Of a stretch of DNA of 64,000 nt, positions 1 to 14,149 are shown piece by piece. The stretch is from NCBI GenBank assembly GCA_008508345.1, contig QNGE01000956.1, positions 83,755 to 147,754 on the forward strand. Reading direction: 5' to 3'. The first letter of the stretch is position 1. The number at the start of each line of letters is the position of its first letter. This DNA is from Paragonimus westermani (Eukaryota; Platyhelminthes; Trematoda; Plagiorchiida; Troglotrematidae). The notes beneath the pieces were generated by a model, which was given only the letters and a program-made list of their open reading frames with translations, made no database searches and was not told where the DNA came from. The translations under genes and the position numbers were made by a program.

Positions 1-1378
1 AGAACATATAATGATACGATACAATATGTTAACATTTCCCGTACTTGTGACCATATACATTATGGTTTTACACAAAAAACAAGCAGGAAAAAACAGTGAC
101 TGTGTATGTACGCAATCGGACCGAATATTATGTATTCAGCATCACGGCGAACTAGTGAGTTTCACCAGTCACCTCACCGAACACTACTTTGCTAAAAGCC
201 AGTAATCTCATGTCCGTGTTTCTTAACAGCATGTTGCCTAAGTTAACTTTGTTAATTCGCAGGGCTGCTGGCACGATGTGTTCGATAATCGATGATGTGA
301 GATTTCGGGGCCGAAAATTCACAAACTCGACGGTGGTACGCTGTCAGCTGTTCCAACAAGTTTGAGACGTTTGGCTACCAGTTGAGATAATTGTTGGCCT
401 GTTCTGCTTATGTAAACGTCGCTGCGACTGCAAGTGAATATGAGAGCAGATTAGTCAGACGAGGTATGCTCTTAACATCAGCAAGATTTCCATATATCCA
501 ATAGGTTTGATTTGTGAATGACATTGTTCACCAGATGACTGCAGCAAAATTACAAATATCAAAGTAAATCCTTCTACTATGCAGTTTGAAATGGCTCGTT
601 ACTTCTGTGTATCTTTTTGCGAGTCCTAAAATTTTTTTCAGGGTAGACACTTGTCACTACTGTTTTTCTTGGCATTGTGTATGCTGCCTGCTTTTTATCG
701 GAGATCTAAACACACCTGACTCTGTGGTTTCGAACGAATTACGATTGTATACAATCAAACCAAAACGAAAGATACGGACTACCTGTGTTGCTTTGTGATC
801 AACAGAGCACCGTAACCTACCTACTCCCTATGCAGAAATACTTGATGAACAGCAGAAGTCAAATTCAAACAAAGGAAATCGTTCATTTCAAACTTTCTAA
901 ATATATAACTGAGACATTTTCTTACGAAAACGTCATGTTTCAACGCATGTGTCCCTTCAAGCCAAATTACACCTTTATACCGTACGCATAGAACGGCCGG
1001 TTAGTAGTCCTGAACCCAATAGGACAAAACTCATGAGTTGATATGAAAGGGGTGATTATCATAAATGTAGAGTGTTGTGAGATGGTACCTGTCGAAATGG
1101 CAATGAACAGATTGTACATCTATTGAAGTCCTCGTGGGTGACATGCAGGGGTCTTATATTTTACACTGTAAGATTCATGAACAGCTAGCAGGAAACGGTC
1201 TTCTGGTTCGTGTGTGTCCACTCTGGAGCCAACCACCAAAGCCTGTCTTGACATATTCATTACCGCAGACTTGTCACACAATTCTGGTAGATCGACCACC
1301 AGTTTGTTTTCAGTAGATCATAGACACTGTCTCGGACAGCTTTGCTGATGATCGGCACTCGTTTGTTGTAGATTCTGG
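1..1378. other. no supported gene
   Basis: Only short open frames (60 to 70 codons) are present on either strand, and none carries a recognisable motif. No repeat shared with the rest of the window was seen. It is treated as intergenic or intronic sequence. Confidence 0.5.
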
Positions 1379-1939
1379 TTGGGTTTCTCTTCCGTTGACC
1401 CCCGTTTACTCTCACCACTTGATACTTTGTTGTCACTGATCACCCGAAACTGGAACCACCTGCTGATTTCTCTTTTCCTCTCCAAACAGTCTATCGTAGG
1501 GTCAGATGTACAATCTCAGCTACTTCCAAACCGTGAACACCATGTGGAACTTGTGGATCCTATACGGTCTGCCGATTTTCGATTCATAGTTCATAAGCAT
1601 CCTCTAGTTTCTCATTACTGTGGGATGGGTCAGTCAGGTTCAGCTGGTAGGGAACGTCAAGTTCCGCGATTTTGCTTGTTTCTGCAACAGTGTGAACACT
1701 GCACTTTAAAAAAGGGTCAAAATGCCAGTGTTATAAGCCAAGAACGCACATGTCAAAATGACAGTTCATTTAGAAGTGACACGTGCAGTATGTGGTTCAT
1801 CACCACCTGGAACACAAACACTGATTTGCACATAACTATACCTTCGGGGAACTACAGGTGCCACTGCCATGTCCATGCACAGCAAGCATCACTTGTTGTC
1901 AGTGTAAAATCCAACCTAATCATCTCAACATCTAAGTAA
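1379..1939 (+). other. unassigned 186-codon open frame
   Basis: This is the longest stop-free run on the plus strand outside the mobile elements. Its start is a non-ATG codon, so the frame is simply open sequence between stops. I see no domain, signal peptide or membrane segment. Its last third (from 1855) enters the first unit of the 259-bp tandem duplication, and in the second unit the equivalent frame is not kept open, which argues against a conserved protein. At this base composition a run of this length is not surprising once or so in 64 kb. It could be an exon of an unknown gene but is more likely chance. Confidence 0.2.
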
Positions 1940-2372
1940 GTACCATCACCTTACTACTCACGAGTGGTATAATGTGGTCTTTTATCCTCAATATACTGAT
2001 TGCCTTTTGAATACTTCACACACAGTCCCCTCTTGTGCAATGGTGGGGCAAGTCAGACCATGGCTATGGAACAAATTCGGGTATGCAAAATTGACCTGAT
2101 TTATCCGCCAAANCAGGTGCCACTGCCATGTCCATGCACAGCAAGCACCATTTATTGTCAGTGTAAAATCCAACCTAATCATCTCAACACCTAAGTACAT
2201 ACCATCACCTTACTACTCACGAGTGGTATAATGTGGTCTTCTATCCCCAATATACTGATTGCCTATTGAATATTTCACACACAGTCCCCTCTTGTGCAAT
2301 GGTGAGGCAAATCAGACCATGGCTATGGAACAAATTCGGGTATGCAAAATTGACCTGATTTATCCGCCAAAA
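1855..2372. repeat. tandem duplication, two 259-bp units
   Basis: Unit 1 covers 1855-2113 and unit 2 covers 2114-2372. Both begin CAGGTGCCACTGCCATGTCC and both end in a TTATCCGCCAAA-like stretch. The copies differ at scattered positions (for example CATCACTTGTTG against CACCATTTATTG), so they are similar but not identical. The single ambiguous base of the unit sits exactly at the junction (2113). It may be a genuine tandem duplication or two haplotypes joined end to end by the assembler. No coding function is seen. Confidence 0.9.
2113..2113. other. single ambiguous base (N) at repeat junction
   Basis: One N falls precisely between the two 259-bp units, which is what a one-base scaffold join or an unresolved overlap would leave. 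Confidence 0.95.
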
Positions 2373-5300
2373 TTTAAATTATAATTCCATGTAAACTGTG
2401 TCGTGAACTTAATCTGCTCAGACGTTGTTGGCAATGGGCTTACACTGAGTGTCCTGAGGCTGTAAATCAGTGGGACAGTGGGACAGTGTTTTCCTGATCA
2501 CGTTCATGCTTGTGCAAAGATGGTTAGTCTTATGTAAAAACTGACACAAGAACCTTCCCAAAAAATTGGGAGAAATTTTCCAGTCAAACATCAGTGAAAA
2601 AACTGTTAAAAATACGGCGATAGAATAATTTGAAAGATGTCTTTCAACTGAAGTTTGTGTTATCACACCTGTTAAGGCTTCTAAAAATCTGATTGTTCTA
2701 ATCAAACCATGATAATGAGAGTGATTTTTCTGTGATCCTATTTCCAACTGTTTGTTATCCGGTTTTTATAGCACAGCGGGAGCAGAAGCTAATTTCCCTT
2801 ACCGATCATACAAGAGATGAGCTGTTTGAATCAATATAGGCTGGACCACAACAACTAGCTCAGTGACAGCTTCCATATGAGACAATATGATACAATGGTA
2901 TTGTGTTACTTGCATTCGCAGCCATTAATCTGGACCCTAAGCTAGAATATATCTTCCAATAACATCGTGTTTTGTTCAACGTGCCTATCTAGTTTCGTGT
3001 TATTGAACCAAAAGTTGTACCAGGATTGGGATATTTATCAAGGACAAGCATTCTTTCAATTTGATCGCAGGAAATAAATCTGCAAGTAACATCAAGGGAG
3101 CACGACGGTTATTTTTTCCGCGTGTTTCAGCCGGACATATTAACTGAATAAGAACGCCGTAATTAGATGAAAATGTTGGTGCGATTCTACATTGTTTTTC
3201 AAACCACAGAATTTCATTTGCTGCGATACTAAAGTGCTAAACGTACTCCTATTGAATTTGAGTATTATTCACAGTTGATCAGATTGTGTGTATTCGAGTA
3301 GACTATTCAACCAACTGTTTTCATCATGAATTTATTAACTAACATTACATTTCAATTAAAAAACCGAAAATTAAAAACACCGACGCTTGCTGATTGTAAC
3401 TATGGACAGTTTCCGACTGTTAGTCTGTCTGAATCTGGACAGTACGTTACAGACAGGAAAGTTTTGCGTCACCACTTATGATGTTCAAACTGTAACGACT
3501 TTCTGCATTTTAATTTTACGAATTACCAGCTAATTCTAAGTGAATACTATTGTTATGATGTCACTAAAAATCAATTTCAACTTGACAGGAAGCTCTTCAG
3601 TCGCAACCGTATGTTAGTTATTACAATCACGTTTTTAGTAAGTTTTACTCGTCAAATCTTGTCTTTTTTGATACTTTCATGCTCTACTTGTTCCGAGTTC
3701 ATCTATCATATATTAATGGGTCTTAAAACATGGCAGCTGCGAAATGTAGCAATCCCTTAATTGTCTCGCTAAGCTGGATAACCCCTGTGTGTTAATCGGA
3801 TGACCAAATGTCACATTCTGGCCCACACTGTGGTTGTGGGGGCGACTAAGCCTCGCGTAACATTGGTCAACGCACAGAGGTATTCAGTTGTAAGTATCTA
3901 GAGCAATGTTCATGCATCTCTCTTTTGAAAAGTAGCTGACTCTGCAACTAAAAGAATCAACTCTACTGATTGAACAACATTTTCTTAAAAAGACTGTTAA
4001 GGAAGGCTGTGCTGAGGTGAAAATATAAATTCAAAGAGAGAACCTCGCTTTTGTGACATAGAAATGACCGTAACTTGATGAACTCACTCTGTGTTTGTCA
4101 CAAAAGAATTCGTTCGCACACTTAGGCCGTCAAACACATACTACCAAGCTAACCTGTGAAAAACTCAATCGTTTGAAGGAGGCGAACTCCTAACTAGTCA
4201 CTGCCCAATGATAAACAAAACCGTAACATCATAAACCATGCCAAAGTCGGTTAATTAAATGAGCCATTCATTAAGTCTATTCTTCTTTTCATTACACTAT
4301 CCACCATATTACTTAAAGGTTACTTAAACGGCGCACACATTTTTCGGCGGAAGAATCAGATGAGAAACTTGAACGCATTTGAAGACAACCGTGTCAGTCG
4401 TATATATTTGCGGACGCCAACTTCACTTCATTTTGAGGTGACTTCTGACAAAGCCATTCTGAATACACGATGGTAGATTCGCTTCTGGTCAGTCCATCAC
4501 CATCCTAATGTCCTAGGAAGTGAGACGGCGAATTGTTGCTCCAAGCTGAGTTTATGATGAAACAAGATGATGAATAAGTTTCTGTGTTCTGATCAATCTT
4601 GAATGGCTGGATTAAGGAGTGACTATCACCGGCAAATTGATATCCCTTTTGAAACACCCCCATTCTACCCCACTTCACATTAGTTTCTTGGAATGGAAAC
4701 GCACTTCTTGCAGAGCACTCAGAACTTCCACGCTGGACCCATAAACTTCACATGAATTTATTTCAGCTGACCTAAATTGGGTAGACGAAGTTAGTATATC
4801 GCGAACAATGAAAAGTATCGTAAACACCAGGTCGTCTCAACGTAAGTTGGCTTTTTGGATATCAGTGGCTTTTTAGCTCGTTACCGTCGTGTTTTCATCA
4901 GTGCAGAAAGAAGGCATATGTTACGATATGTTACCATTTTGTTTAATCTCATCACTCACAAAGATAAAACATGTAAATACTATATAACAGACATTTAGAG
5001 ATAGGCAGGGTATGGCAATGTACGTGTTTTCGTCAGTTTTTATGGGTTTGTTAACCAGTTTTTGACATTTTGGGCTGTTGACATCCATTTTTATTTATAT
5101 CCCTTGAGTTTTAATAGGTTTATAAGAGAGCTGAGTTTTCCTAACTTGTCATCGATTCGGGTGAATGATTCTACGCCGAATGCTCACATGCACGTGCGCA
5201 CGCATGAATGCTTGTTTCACGAACACGTGCTCTTCTGTTGCTGAAACCTCACCAGGTTCAACCGAGCTTGATGACGGACTTTAAGGACGCCGATAAATCT

Positions 5301-7458
5301 GGGTTAGATAAGTTGAAATATTTTGCCTGAGACTGCGGAGTGTGTGCGAAGAATTCACATGTTATTCTCCAGAAAAAGAGGTAACTATGTACCGGACTTA
5401 GCAGCTCTTAAGGCTCTGGAAGTTTGAAGAACGGTTCCGAGGAACCCGCTGATTATCGCTGATTGAAGCTTTCATCTTCACCAGTAAAAAGGTATTGAAC
5501 GGAACACATGCACCGCATTCGTTTTGTGTCGTCAGCTGAATAGCTTAATCCTATTCGCCTAATGAGTCCGTACTCGAGAAGTCTGTTTAACTAAGTAGAA
5601 CGATAGGGAATTTTTGGTGGCCCAACTTTAAACCGTAGATGAGCCCGAGAGGATGCCGCGGTGAATGTGAGTGACAGAACTATCCCACTTGGGATGGTCA
5701 TAAGTTTATTGCTTTAAGGGTCGGATGCTTCGTGATAACCAGCAGCTAAAAACTGTAGTCGAGGTTTAAAGACAACGGAGATAGAGCAAACTGTCGTGTA
5801 AGTGCCTGTAGTGTAGAAAATACTTGAGTGAAGCGTACTTTCAGATCACCATTAGAGGTCGTACGCTGCTTTATTTCGAAATTTAGGTTATTTGTTTGAT
5901 ACCGTGTGCAGGTGCTTGAAATGACAGATACAGTTCAGTAGTTTGTAAAATTCGGATTGGTTGCGTTGATTACATACCTAGCTTACCAGTTAGCTTCTGT
6001 GAACCGTGACTCTGATTTAACCTTCACCTTTCTTGCTAGCAGTTAACGTCATCCCAGATATACCGGTACGTAATGATCAGCCCTGAAAACGTAAAATGAT
6101 TCCGGAGGCTGCACTAGAGTAGGAAAATACGTCACCGGCATTTTCATTTAGAGCTGCACAACTCGAAGCGCAAAGCTTTTAACACATTTGTAATTGAAAG
6201 TTTATTTTGATGTAGGTAGATCCTCGGCATACAAAGATAGATTTGATGGGAAGAGTATGACACATCACAAGGTACCATAACTGACGGACCTCAAAAACAG
6301 TGGGCTAAGTAGATTACTGAGCTAATCTGTGAAAGGCTGTCAGTAGGCTAGCTGAAGACTGTTAGATTAAAGAGGAGTATTAGAGTCGTCTTCAGAGAGG
6401 GTGACAATCAGACTGTAGTCCTTGAAAAAGCAACATTAGGCAACACAGTAGGAAGGATGCATGACAGCAACAGATGCTTAAATAGAATATACTTTCCGCC
6501 GGTACTTACAAGTTAGGATTGCGCTTGAGATCACATTTCACATTAGTTTGTCCGTTTGTGAAGCTAACTCCACAAGTGACATTTGGACTGTTGTACTGAG
6601 AACGGCAAACTCAACACAAAAGGTGACAGGGTGCAAATTGAGGCAAATGAATCTGGGGTATTTTCTAACGTGTTCGAGAGCGTTACGAGATGTAACTTCG
6701 GTTGAAATAACAAAGAAGTGTAGTGAATAGTTGCCAGAAAATGGTTGCCTAGATACGAAAAGGATAAACAAATTCAACTTCATAACGGAGGTCGACGCTG
6801 TGGGTTTTCAACGATAGAACGGGTAGTTAGTTTTAACTCACCTTTAGCTGGAAACAAGTTGTGCAAAACAGGCTACGCACTTAAAGGATATAAGAATCTA
6901 GTTTATGCGGACTCGGATTGTGCGTGAGCTGTCCGTGCGTGTTGTGACTTCTTTCCATGAGGCACAAATAACAACGACTAGCATGGGCAAAGAGACATTT
7001 TGCTTGTCTGGCTCATAAGTAGAATGGACGGTGTGAGCAGATGGATCCCAATTTTAATCTCAAAACATGATGGCCGAGGAATAGTTTAGAGGAGACACGG
7101 TGAAATATATTAGCTAGGGTCAACCGTTATGATGATCTCTGTAAGTCGGTGGTCTGTTTACTTATATGAACCTTTAGGAAAGGAGGTCAAAAGTTTGTTG
7201 ATCGTCTTCAAGTGGACGATCGCGGATGAAACTTGAAGGAATGAAAAGCAGACGCATCTGCTTCCTGAAGATGAAATAGAGTAAATCGTATTCGTTTTTC
7301 TGTGTGAGGAGCCTTCTTGACTTGGTTGGTCTGTGGCTATAAATGTTGGGGAGTACGGCGGCTAATCGGAGACGTTAACGCAAAAGTTGTCGTTGCCTGA
7401 CCTAGTTAGTTTTAAGGTAAGTAGTATAAGATATGGTTAACCTAACACGAACATCACT
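2373..7458. other. no supported gene
   Basis: About 5 kb with only short open frames, including overlapping 60 to 81 codon frames on both strands near 6540-6780 that look like shadows of each other. No transposon domain, tRNA, microsatellite or long inverted repeat was recognised. A loose imperfect palindrome around 3780-3880 is too weak to call. Confidence 0.5.
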
Positions 7459-7556
7459 CACAACTGATGGCCATTATCGCGTCCTCATAGACTTTATAGC
7501 CAGCGTCTTTCGGAAGGAAGCGCTAGACTCGAGCTTTGATTTTGTTAGACTGACCA
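7459..7556 (-). mobile_element. SINE family A, 3' fragment (diverged)
   Basis: Read on the minus strand, this segment aligns almost without gaps to the 3' half of the SINE at 57561-57746 and to both arms of the 59-kb pair. Shared landmarks in order are GCTCGAGTCTAGCGCTTC, a CTTCCGAAAGAC-like block, a TATAAAGTCTATGAG-like block and the 3' end TTGTGAGTGATG. The tRNA-like head is absent, so this is a 5'-truncated, old copy. It encodes no protein. Confidence 0.65.
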
Positions 7557-10500
7557 GCAAGAAGAAATGTCTCCAGGACATTCAACGCCATTAGTTCACA
7601 TACAATCAGTCGAAATCTGTGTAGGCACTCCCTTGCTACTGATCTGACACTAACGGTCTTTATACCGCTGGTAGTTTTGCACCGCACCAGTTTATCTACC
7701 AAAATTTCAACACACCATTTTAGACTAACTTGTATCCCTTACGATGTTAGAATTAAACTGTATAACTCTCGTGTACCGTTGTGCGCTCACCAAGAAGCGA
7801 AACGTCAGCTTGAAAGAAATAATTCGCATACAGATGATCAGGAGATATTCAGTGAGCCTTTAAATTTACGATACGACTGATCAACATTGCAAATCCTTTT
7901 CTTTATGGGACGACTGGCATTGCTTAACTGATCTTGTGCTTTCCATGTTTCGCGGTAACTTTTGTCACCGAGAGACTGCCAGGCAAACACAGAGGTAATG
8001 ACAAATAATCTTGCTTTTGTTGTGAACTGTAAGATTTTTCATTTAATTAGTTCTGTTGAGGTTGTTATCTCGCCAAGGCAACAGACAACAATACCAGCGT
8101 TTAAATAATTAACCGGTTATCTACATTGGCTAAAAAGCGGGATGAAGAACTAAATCAAGGGTTTTCATGCCAAGCGCAACCGTTAGTAAATGAGTTTTCA
8201 GGAAAATACATTCGTAGCATTGAATTGCGATCAAAGCAACGTGTTCATTGCCGATAATGGGTATCGCCACAATTGATAGTGAAAACGCAAAGCAAGTGTT
8301 TCGATTGCGCAGATTTAGTCGAGCAGGGGCGGTGCTCAGTGTGCATCAACAAAACCTTAGAGTACTCGTAAATAGAGGATGCACTAATCGACAGGTTCAG
8401 TGAAGTCGGAGATTTCAGTCTGAGTGAAACATTCTGAATGTGAGGCTATCGGTCTGTTCTGTCCACTCTGTTGCGCCTTTGAGTAAACTTCCACTAAGCC
8501 GACTTAGCCATTCGTGATAAACAGATAATTGTTTTGCTAAACACAACGCTATTCATCGGTAGACTGTCAAAATAACAGTTTATACCAAGTTTCTACTTTA
8601 GCTTGATCACATCATCGACAATAAATTCGTCCTATCGATTAGCCCATTTCAAAAAGTTGAATCCCAATAGAATTACAGACTTGGTACAATTCATCAACAA
8701 CGCATACTTCCAACCGGACAGAGCTGTGATCACCGGCTTTTCTGGTAGGTACAAAACTGTGTTACTAATTGTTCCATAGCATTTGCAACGATCAAAGCCC
8801 TCAATTATTCAACAGTGAACCGTACAACCCAAATGCCCAACAAGGTCACCGAATTCAGTCTGGGTGATGTCACTTCAGCAGCTATCGACTGAGGTTGAGA
8901 TTCGTGCAATTCTATTACAGAGAATAAATTAGCTCGCACACTGTTGAGAAAAATTGTAAACATAAGCGCTACTAACGTCATGCCTAAAGTTGGTTCAATG
9001 CGGGTGGTAATCAATTTGCTCGATATAGACGCGCGAGAACCAGATTTGATTGTTCGGCCTTGTCAGCAACATGCGGTATTGATGAACTCAGGCAAAACCG
9101 GAACTCATTCCCAGTGTTTTATTTTGAGGTCATGATGCATGTTTTATCCAAATCCGTGTAACTAGAAACTATTCACTGGTGCTTGCAGGAAATTGCCACA
9201 GAGAAGCAACACCCACATTTTGAGTGATAGCTTGACGTGGGTTCCACAGACAAATACCTTTGTACGTGACCTTATCAAACGTATCGGGACCAGTACACCA
9301 GTAACTTGGCTGTTCAGTTGAATATGAATTATGTACTCAGTACCCTCTATGTAGCACTCTTTATATTTTGTAATTCTTACACTGTTCTCGTAAACTGAGG
9401 ATTTCAGTTCATTTATGTTTTTTTATTTAAGCTAAATTCCAACCTGCGCATCGTTAAAATGCACGGAAGCTTTAGATGTACACGTATTTGACACAGTCGA
9501 ATTTGCATATTTCCGTATAGTTACGAGCACAAATTCTGGTACCAGAAATGGATAACTTTCATTTGTCCATAACTCTTTGCTTAAATTGATCGGTTGGTTT
9601 AAATTCTGTCCATATTGTGACCAATTTTTACTAATAAATGGACAGAGGCGAATTATCATAACATTGCATCTTTGCGTTTTTCTCGACGCCTTGTTAAGGG
9701 TGCATGAATGAAAACCCAAACTGCATAGGCTGTTCACAGATTTTCCGACAAACGGAGGGTTTGCGTGATTTGTGTTGCACACACCTGTAAAAAAAGATTT
9801 AAATTGCTTTCTATGTGTGTTTCACACCTTGTTTTGAGAAATGGCGGTGATGGACAACTTCACCTAGTTCGTTACTCCTACCCAGTAGAAAAATGAACGC
9901 TGGTGGCTGATGTTTTTTGACCCCAAAAGGTGACAACATACATCGATTGTAGCTGAAATGTGTCGAAATGCAAAATTCGCCAGGCCGTATCCAGCTTAAG
10001 AGGTGTACGCATAACCTGCCTGATTCTTCAGCTTGAAGAGTGCCCATACCATATGTTTGTCCATTTATGCACAGCATATTGTACAATTTTGACTCATGTC
10101 TAAAGATCACGTCAGAAGATCAGAACCTGGTGGCAAACTGACTTTCAGTAGTATTCAGTGTGTACAAGCTGACTGAATTTGGGATGATCTTGTCATCAAA
10201 ATGACTTCAAAAGTATTGCTACACCAAAACGATTTAACGGTTTATTCAATACAGGTTTTTGGTATGATTCCGGCATCTGTACAGCTTATCAAACCAGTGA
10301 AGGATACCATAGGAACTAGTCTTCAAATCGTGGCGAGTGAAACAAATTTATTACTATTACCGTCGTTATTATCAAAACACCCTTTTTATACGTTGAAATC
10401 CAAAACGAGTCCCCCATTGGGAGCCTACGGGATAATGTGGCCGCACCGTGAATCTCGCACTAGTATGAATGCAACAGATCGTGTTGCATATTCACATTCA

Positions 10501-13077
10501 GTCTTATACGGAAACCAGAACTTTGACTGCATATCCCACGCTAACCCAAATTCCCATCAGACCCAGTGAATGTTCACATGTCATACTGCCTTTTTTCAGT
10601 CAGTACAATAAACTGGCGCATGTCTGTAAATGTGTGTGAACACACGACGGGATTTAACATTCTGTGTTCACACTGAATGAAGATGAAAATGGGCATTTTC
10701 AGGTTTTCGGACCTCACGCCTCTGAACTATATACAACAATATGAAAAACGGATGCGCATCATTTCGTTCATATTGTACATAAAAATACCCTTTGTACACA
10801 TCGTGTCAAACCTTGGTACGTTGTCTGTCGTCATAGTCAACTCATTTGGTTCCCGAGACAGTCTTGAGTGCATTAAGTTCTCGATTCTGATATGAAACTT
10901 TTGTTGGTCTGCCATGTTTTGACAGCAAAAGATGCTTGACCAAGTAAGTTGTGTATGCCGGACCACCATTACAGGGAGGCGAAAATACACAACTAAATAA
11001 GTGGTCACTATTTCACATGGCAGTAGTGCATTGCTAGTCACTTTGATGAAACCTCTGGCACGGTGTATGTGCGCGTTTCAAATAATCGCTTCCAGTTTTT
11101 CATCTTCCTGTCCTTCAACAGTTGTGTGCTCGCTTTGTGCCACATTGACCACAATTAGAAAAATGCACCACATACAACAGATGGAGAATTGTAAAAAGAA
11201 TTGTAATATTCGGAATTAAGGACTTCGAATAATTCAGGGACTCATACTTAGTTCAGACCTCCCGCGTAAGGAAAAGACCTCGGGCTGGTCGCATTAAGTG
11301 GTTTTTATGCACGGGACAAGGACATGAATTGCTGCACCTACGTCTGTATCAAAACCGTCGAAGTCTGTCAGTGGCTGATCCTAACGGCTAATGTAACGCC
11401 ACAATCTGTAACCTGACTAGTATAGTTTAGAAGTAGGGAATTGGCAAATAACGAAAGGAATAACTTTGAAACTGTGTATTCCTGTTGTTGTTTCTCAGTG
11501 ATGTTGGATCGGTCCGGTTTTGGAGAGGCGATGGATCGAATGGGTTCTCACTACAATTATTCACGAACGATTCAATGTACCATAATAATTTGACCTGCAG
11601 CAAGCGGATAACCAAACCGAGTTCAATGCGATCTAACTTTTGTACTCTTGCTCCCCAGGGTTAATAGACCGGTTTCAACTAAACGAAATGTTTTGTGTAT
11701 GACCTTGAAATGATTGTCTTCCACTGGAGACACTCAGTAGAATAGTCTCGTACACTGTAGGAGAGTTTCCGAAACGGAAGCGTTCGTTTTCTGGGGTCTC
11801 CTTCATTGCAAGTTTATGTGGTGATTTTGTCACAATTTATCCCGTACAACTGGTAGTTGTGTTGTTTCTTCTGCCTACCAAAGACGTATGTGAAACAGTT
11901 ATATCCAGGTTAACATGTAGTTTGTATAGCCTTCAGATAACGAAGTGAAACTTCGACAACCGTGGTGATTGTGCGATAGAAACTGGCACCACTCTGTAAG
12001 TAGGCCATTTTCATCACAATCAAGTAAACAACCGGATTGCAAAACAACTTATTTACGAATTCTTACATACTAACTGCTCCTCACTATCATTATCATTGTG
12101 AGAAATTTACCATGTTAGAACGTCAGAGTTCTTATTTTACCCCTTTAACGAACTGTTTACATTACGTATTCACATATATATCAATCTCCTGCTCGTAAAA
12201 ATGGATTCGATCCGTCTGGACAATACTGGGCATATCAATCAAGGATGCTGCCTCATTCATCCCCAATTGGTTGCACTTCAAATATTAGAGCTGTCACGCG
12301 TTCAACAATGAGTATAGATAGTCCATTTACAGCGGATGAACGTGAAATGGATTAAAAATATTTCGAGTTCATTGGCATAAAAGCAAACTGACAACAAGTT
12401 CACATTGTTAAACACAGTTGCTTAATGATGCTGTTTCCGCTGCCGAATTAAATCCAGTCAAATGACGTGATGTGATGGTTTACGCATCGCGATAACCTAT
12501 TGGGCTAAACTGTAGGGTGCCGCGATCACGCCGACAGTCCTTCATACCGTGCAGAACGATATGCACAGGTCTGACAAACCATCGTCTCCTGATCATCAGG
12601 GCTTGAGACTGGGAAAAGGTTGGCGTATTTTTCCGAAAGAAGTCAGTTTTGTTACACTGCCATTCACCCTCTGCTTTGCAATACCGGCTTTTGAGTCAAG
12701 AACTTTGGTTGAGAACCGTGATCGTTCTCCTGCCTAGGTCTGAGCGTCCTAACAGCATATCATCCTAGACACAACCGTGAACACTCACAACACCGTTAAT
12801 TTCATATTGTATTGACCGTCTCGCAGAACAAACCGCGTCACCCTATCTACTGTATACAGCAGGGTGGATAAGCAAAAACATGTTACTGATGGCTCACCCC
12901 CCAGTGTCCTATCACACCTAGCTCTCAGACCCTTCCTGACTCCTATTTCTGATGATTACACTGCACGTCCCAAAACATACATAACTAACCACGGTAACAC
13001 TCTGCTGCTAAGTCCCATCTCCTGCCATTCGGCTCCAGGCCTTCCATGGTCCCTTACTCAGACCTAGAATGCGAATT
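7557..13077. other. no supported gene; possible RTE 5' leader at the right end
   Basis: Minus-strand open frames of 116 codons (9432-9782) and 99 codons (9811-10110) and a plus frame of 122 codons (10201-10569) have no recognisable domain. The stretch from about 12850 to 13077, directly upstream of the RTE endonuclease, is cytosine-rich and may be that element's 5' untranslated leader, but its start cannot be fixed. Nothing else was recognised. Confidence 0.45.
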
Positions 13078-13890
13078 AACATGCGTGCTTTCAAAGTTCG
13101 CACTCTCAAGCAGCTAAGTCAGCAGGCCGCTCTCGCATGAAATTTAGACTCGTTGAGTGTCAACGTTTGCGGCATTCGAGAGATTGGAATCTAGGACAGT
13201 AATCAACGTATGGAAATAACAACACTCGTGATGTGTTCCTGATAGTGATTACACACTTCGGTGACCCCACTGCCGCCAACAACTCTTATGCTAAAGTAGC
13301 TAGGATCCTCAGTACCACTGGGGCACCCTCAGTGGTAAGTTCAATAGTAGACATCATGTGATCTGTCTGCAGGTTCTGTTATGGTCAAATGTAGACGCAA
13401 AGCGTTTGAAATCTTAGCATCGGGTTTGTTCATGCTCCACGTGACTGTAGTGATATCGGTTTCAAGGACACGTCTTACTCGGATCTGACCACTCTCCTTC
13501 GGTTGATACAAAGTTCTTATACAGTCATTTTGGCCAGAGGTATGAACGCCTGGCTCAGGCGCCTTGGAGTGGCTGAGTCTCGTTTAGGTGGTAGGTTTGG
13601 GATAGTGTCCCATCGGTCAGATAATATTGGGTGGCTGTTGCAACTGTGAGCTATTTTAGACGGTATTAGTTTGAAAAATCATGCACGCCATTGTTATACT
13701 TGGTGCCCACCTCCTTCGAATCAGGTGTGGTCACAGATAGACCACGCAGCTGTTAGTTATAGGTGGGGGAGTTCCATTCAAGACTGTTGTTTTTATTGGA
13801 TTACACACATGAATTCAGATCATGCGTTGGCACGTTGCTGTTTGTTCTCACTTTTACTGGACAAAGATCCCACTGACACCAACGGTTAGT
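13078..13890 (+). pseudogene. RTE apurinic-type endonuclease domain, degenerate
   Basis: The domain once nicked target DNA to prime reverse transcription at the insertion site (known for the endonuclease/exonuclease/phosphatase fold of RTE elements). The visible order is an N-terminal KVRTLKQLSQQAALA-like strand (13100), a FVHAPRDCSD-like block (13430), the GDMNA motif read here as ARGMNAW (13536-13550), an ESRLGGRFG block, TWCPPPSNQVWSQIDHAAVS (about 13692-13755) and the terminal NSDHAL block (about 13812). The aspartate of GDMNA is replaced by glycine, while the final serine-aspartate-histidine is retained. Several stops and frame changes interrupt the first half. The 13671-13889 part is open and the clearest. 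Confidence 0.88.
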
Positions 13891-14149
13891 TGTTGAGAAA
13901 CTGACTATACTGTCAGCAAAACATAAATACAAAACTAGCCTAGAAAGAAAGCTTAGCAGTTTTTACTCCGAAGAACCTCACAGCTGTTGGACTGAAGTAT
14001 GTTAGATCGCTCATGAAGCAAGTATTGTATCATGCGGCATGGTGGGTTTCATGCTAAACAAGCATTGGATCTTGGAGTAATCCCCGGAGTTATTGAAGGT
14101 CAGAAGCAACATTGCTTCTGGCAGTTCATATAATAGGTTTAGTAGAGAT

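Noticed and set aside
3780..3880. Imperfect palindrome around a GTTGTGGGGGCGACT stretch
   Set aside because: Pairing is patchy with shifts, so not a convincing inverted repeat.
5545..5590. CTAATGAGTCCGTACTCGAGAAG as a hammerhead ribozyme core
   Set aside because: The core CTGATGA is altered and the required stem followed by GAAA does not form.
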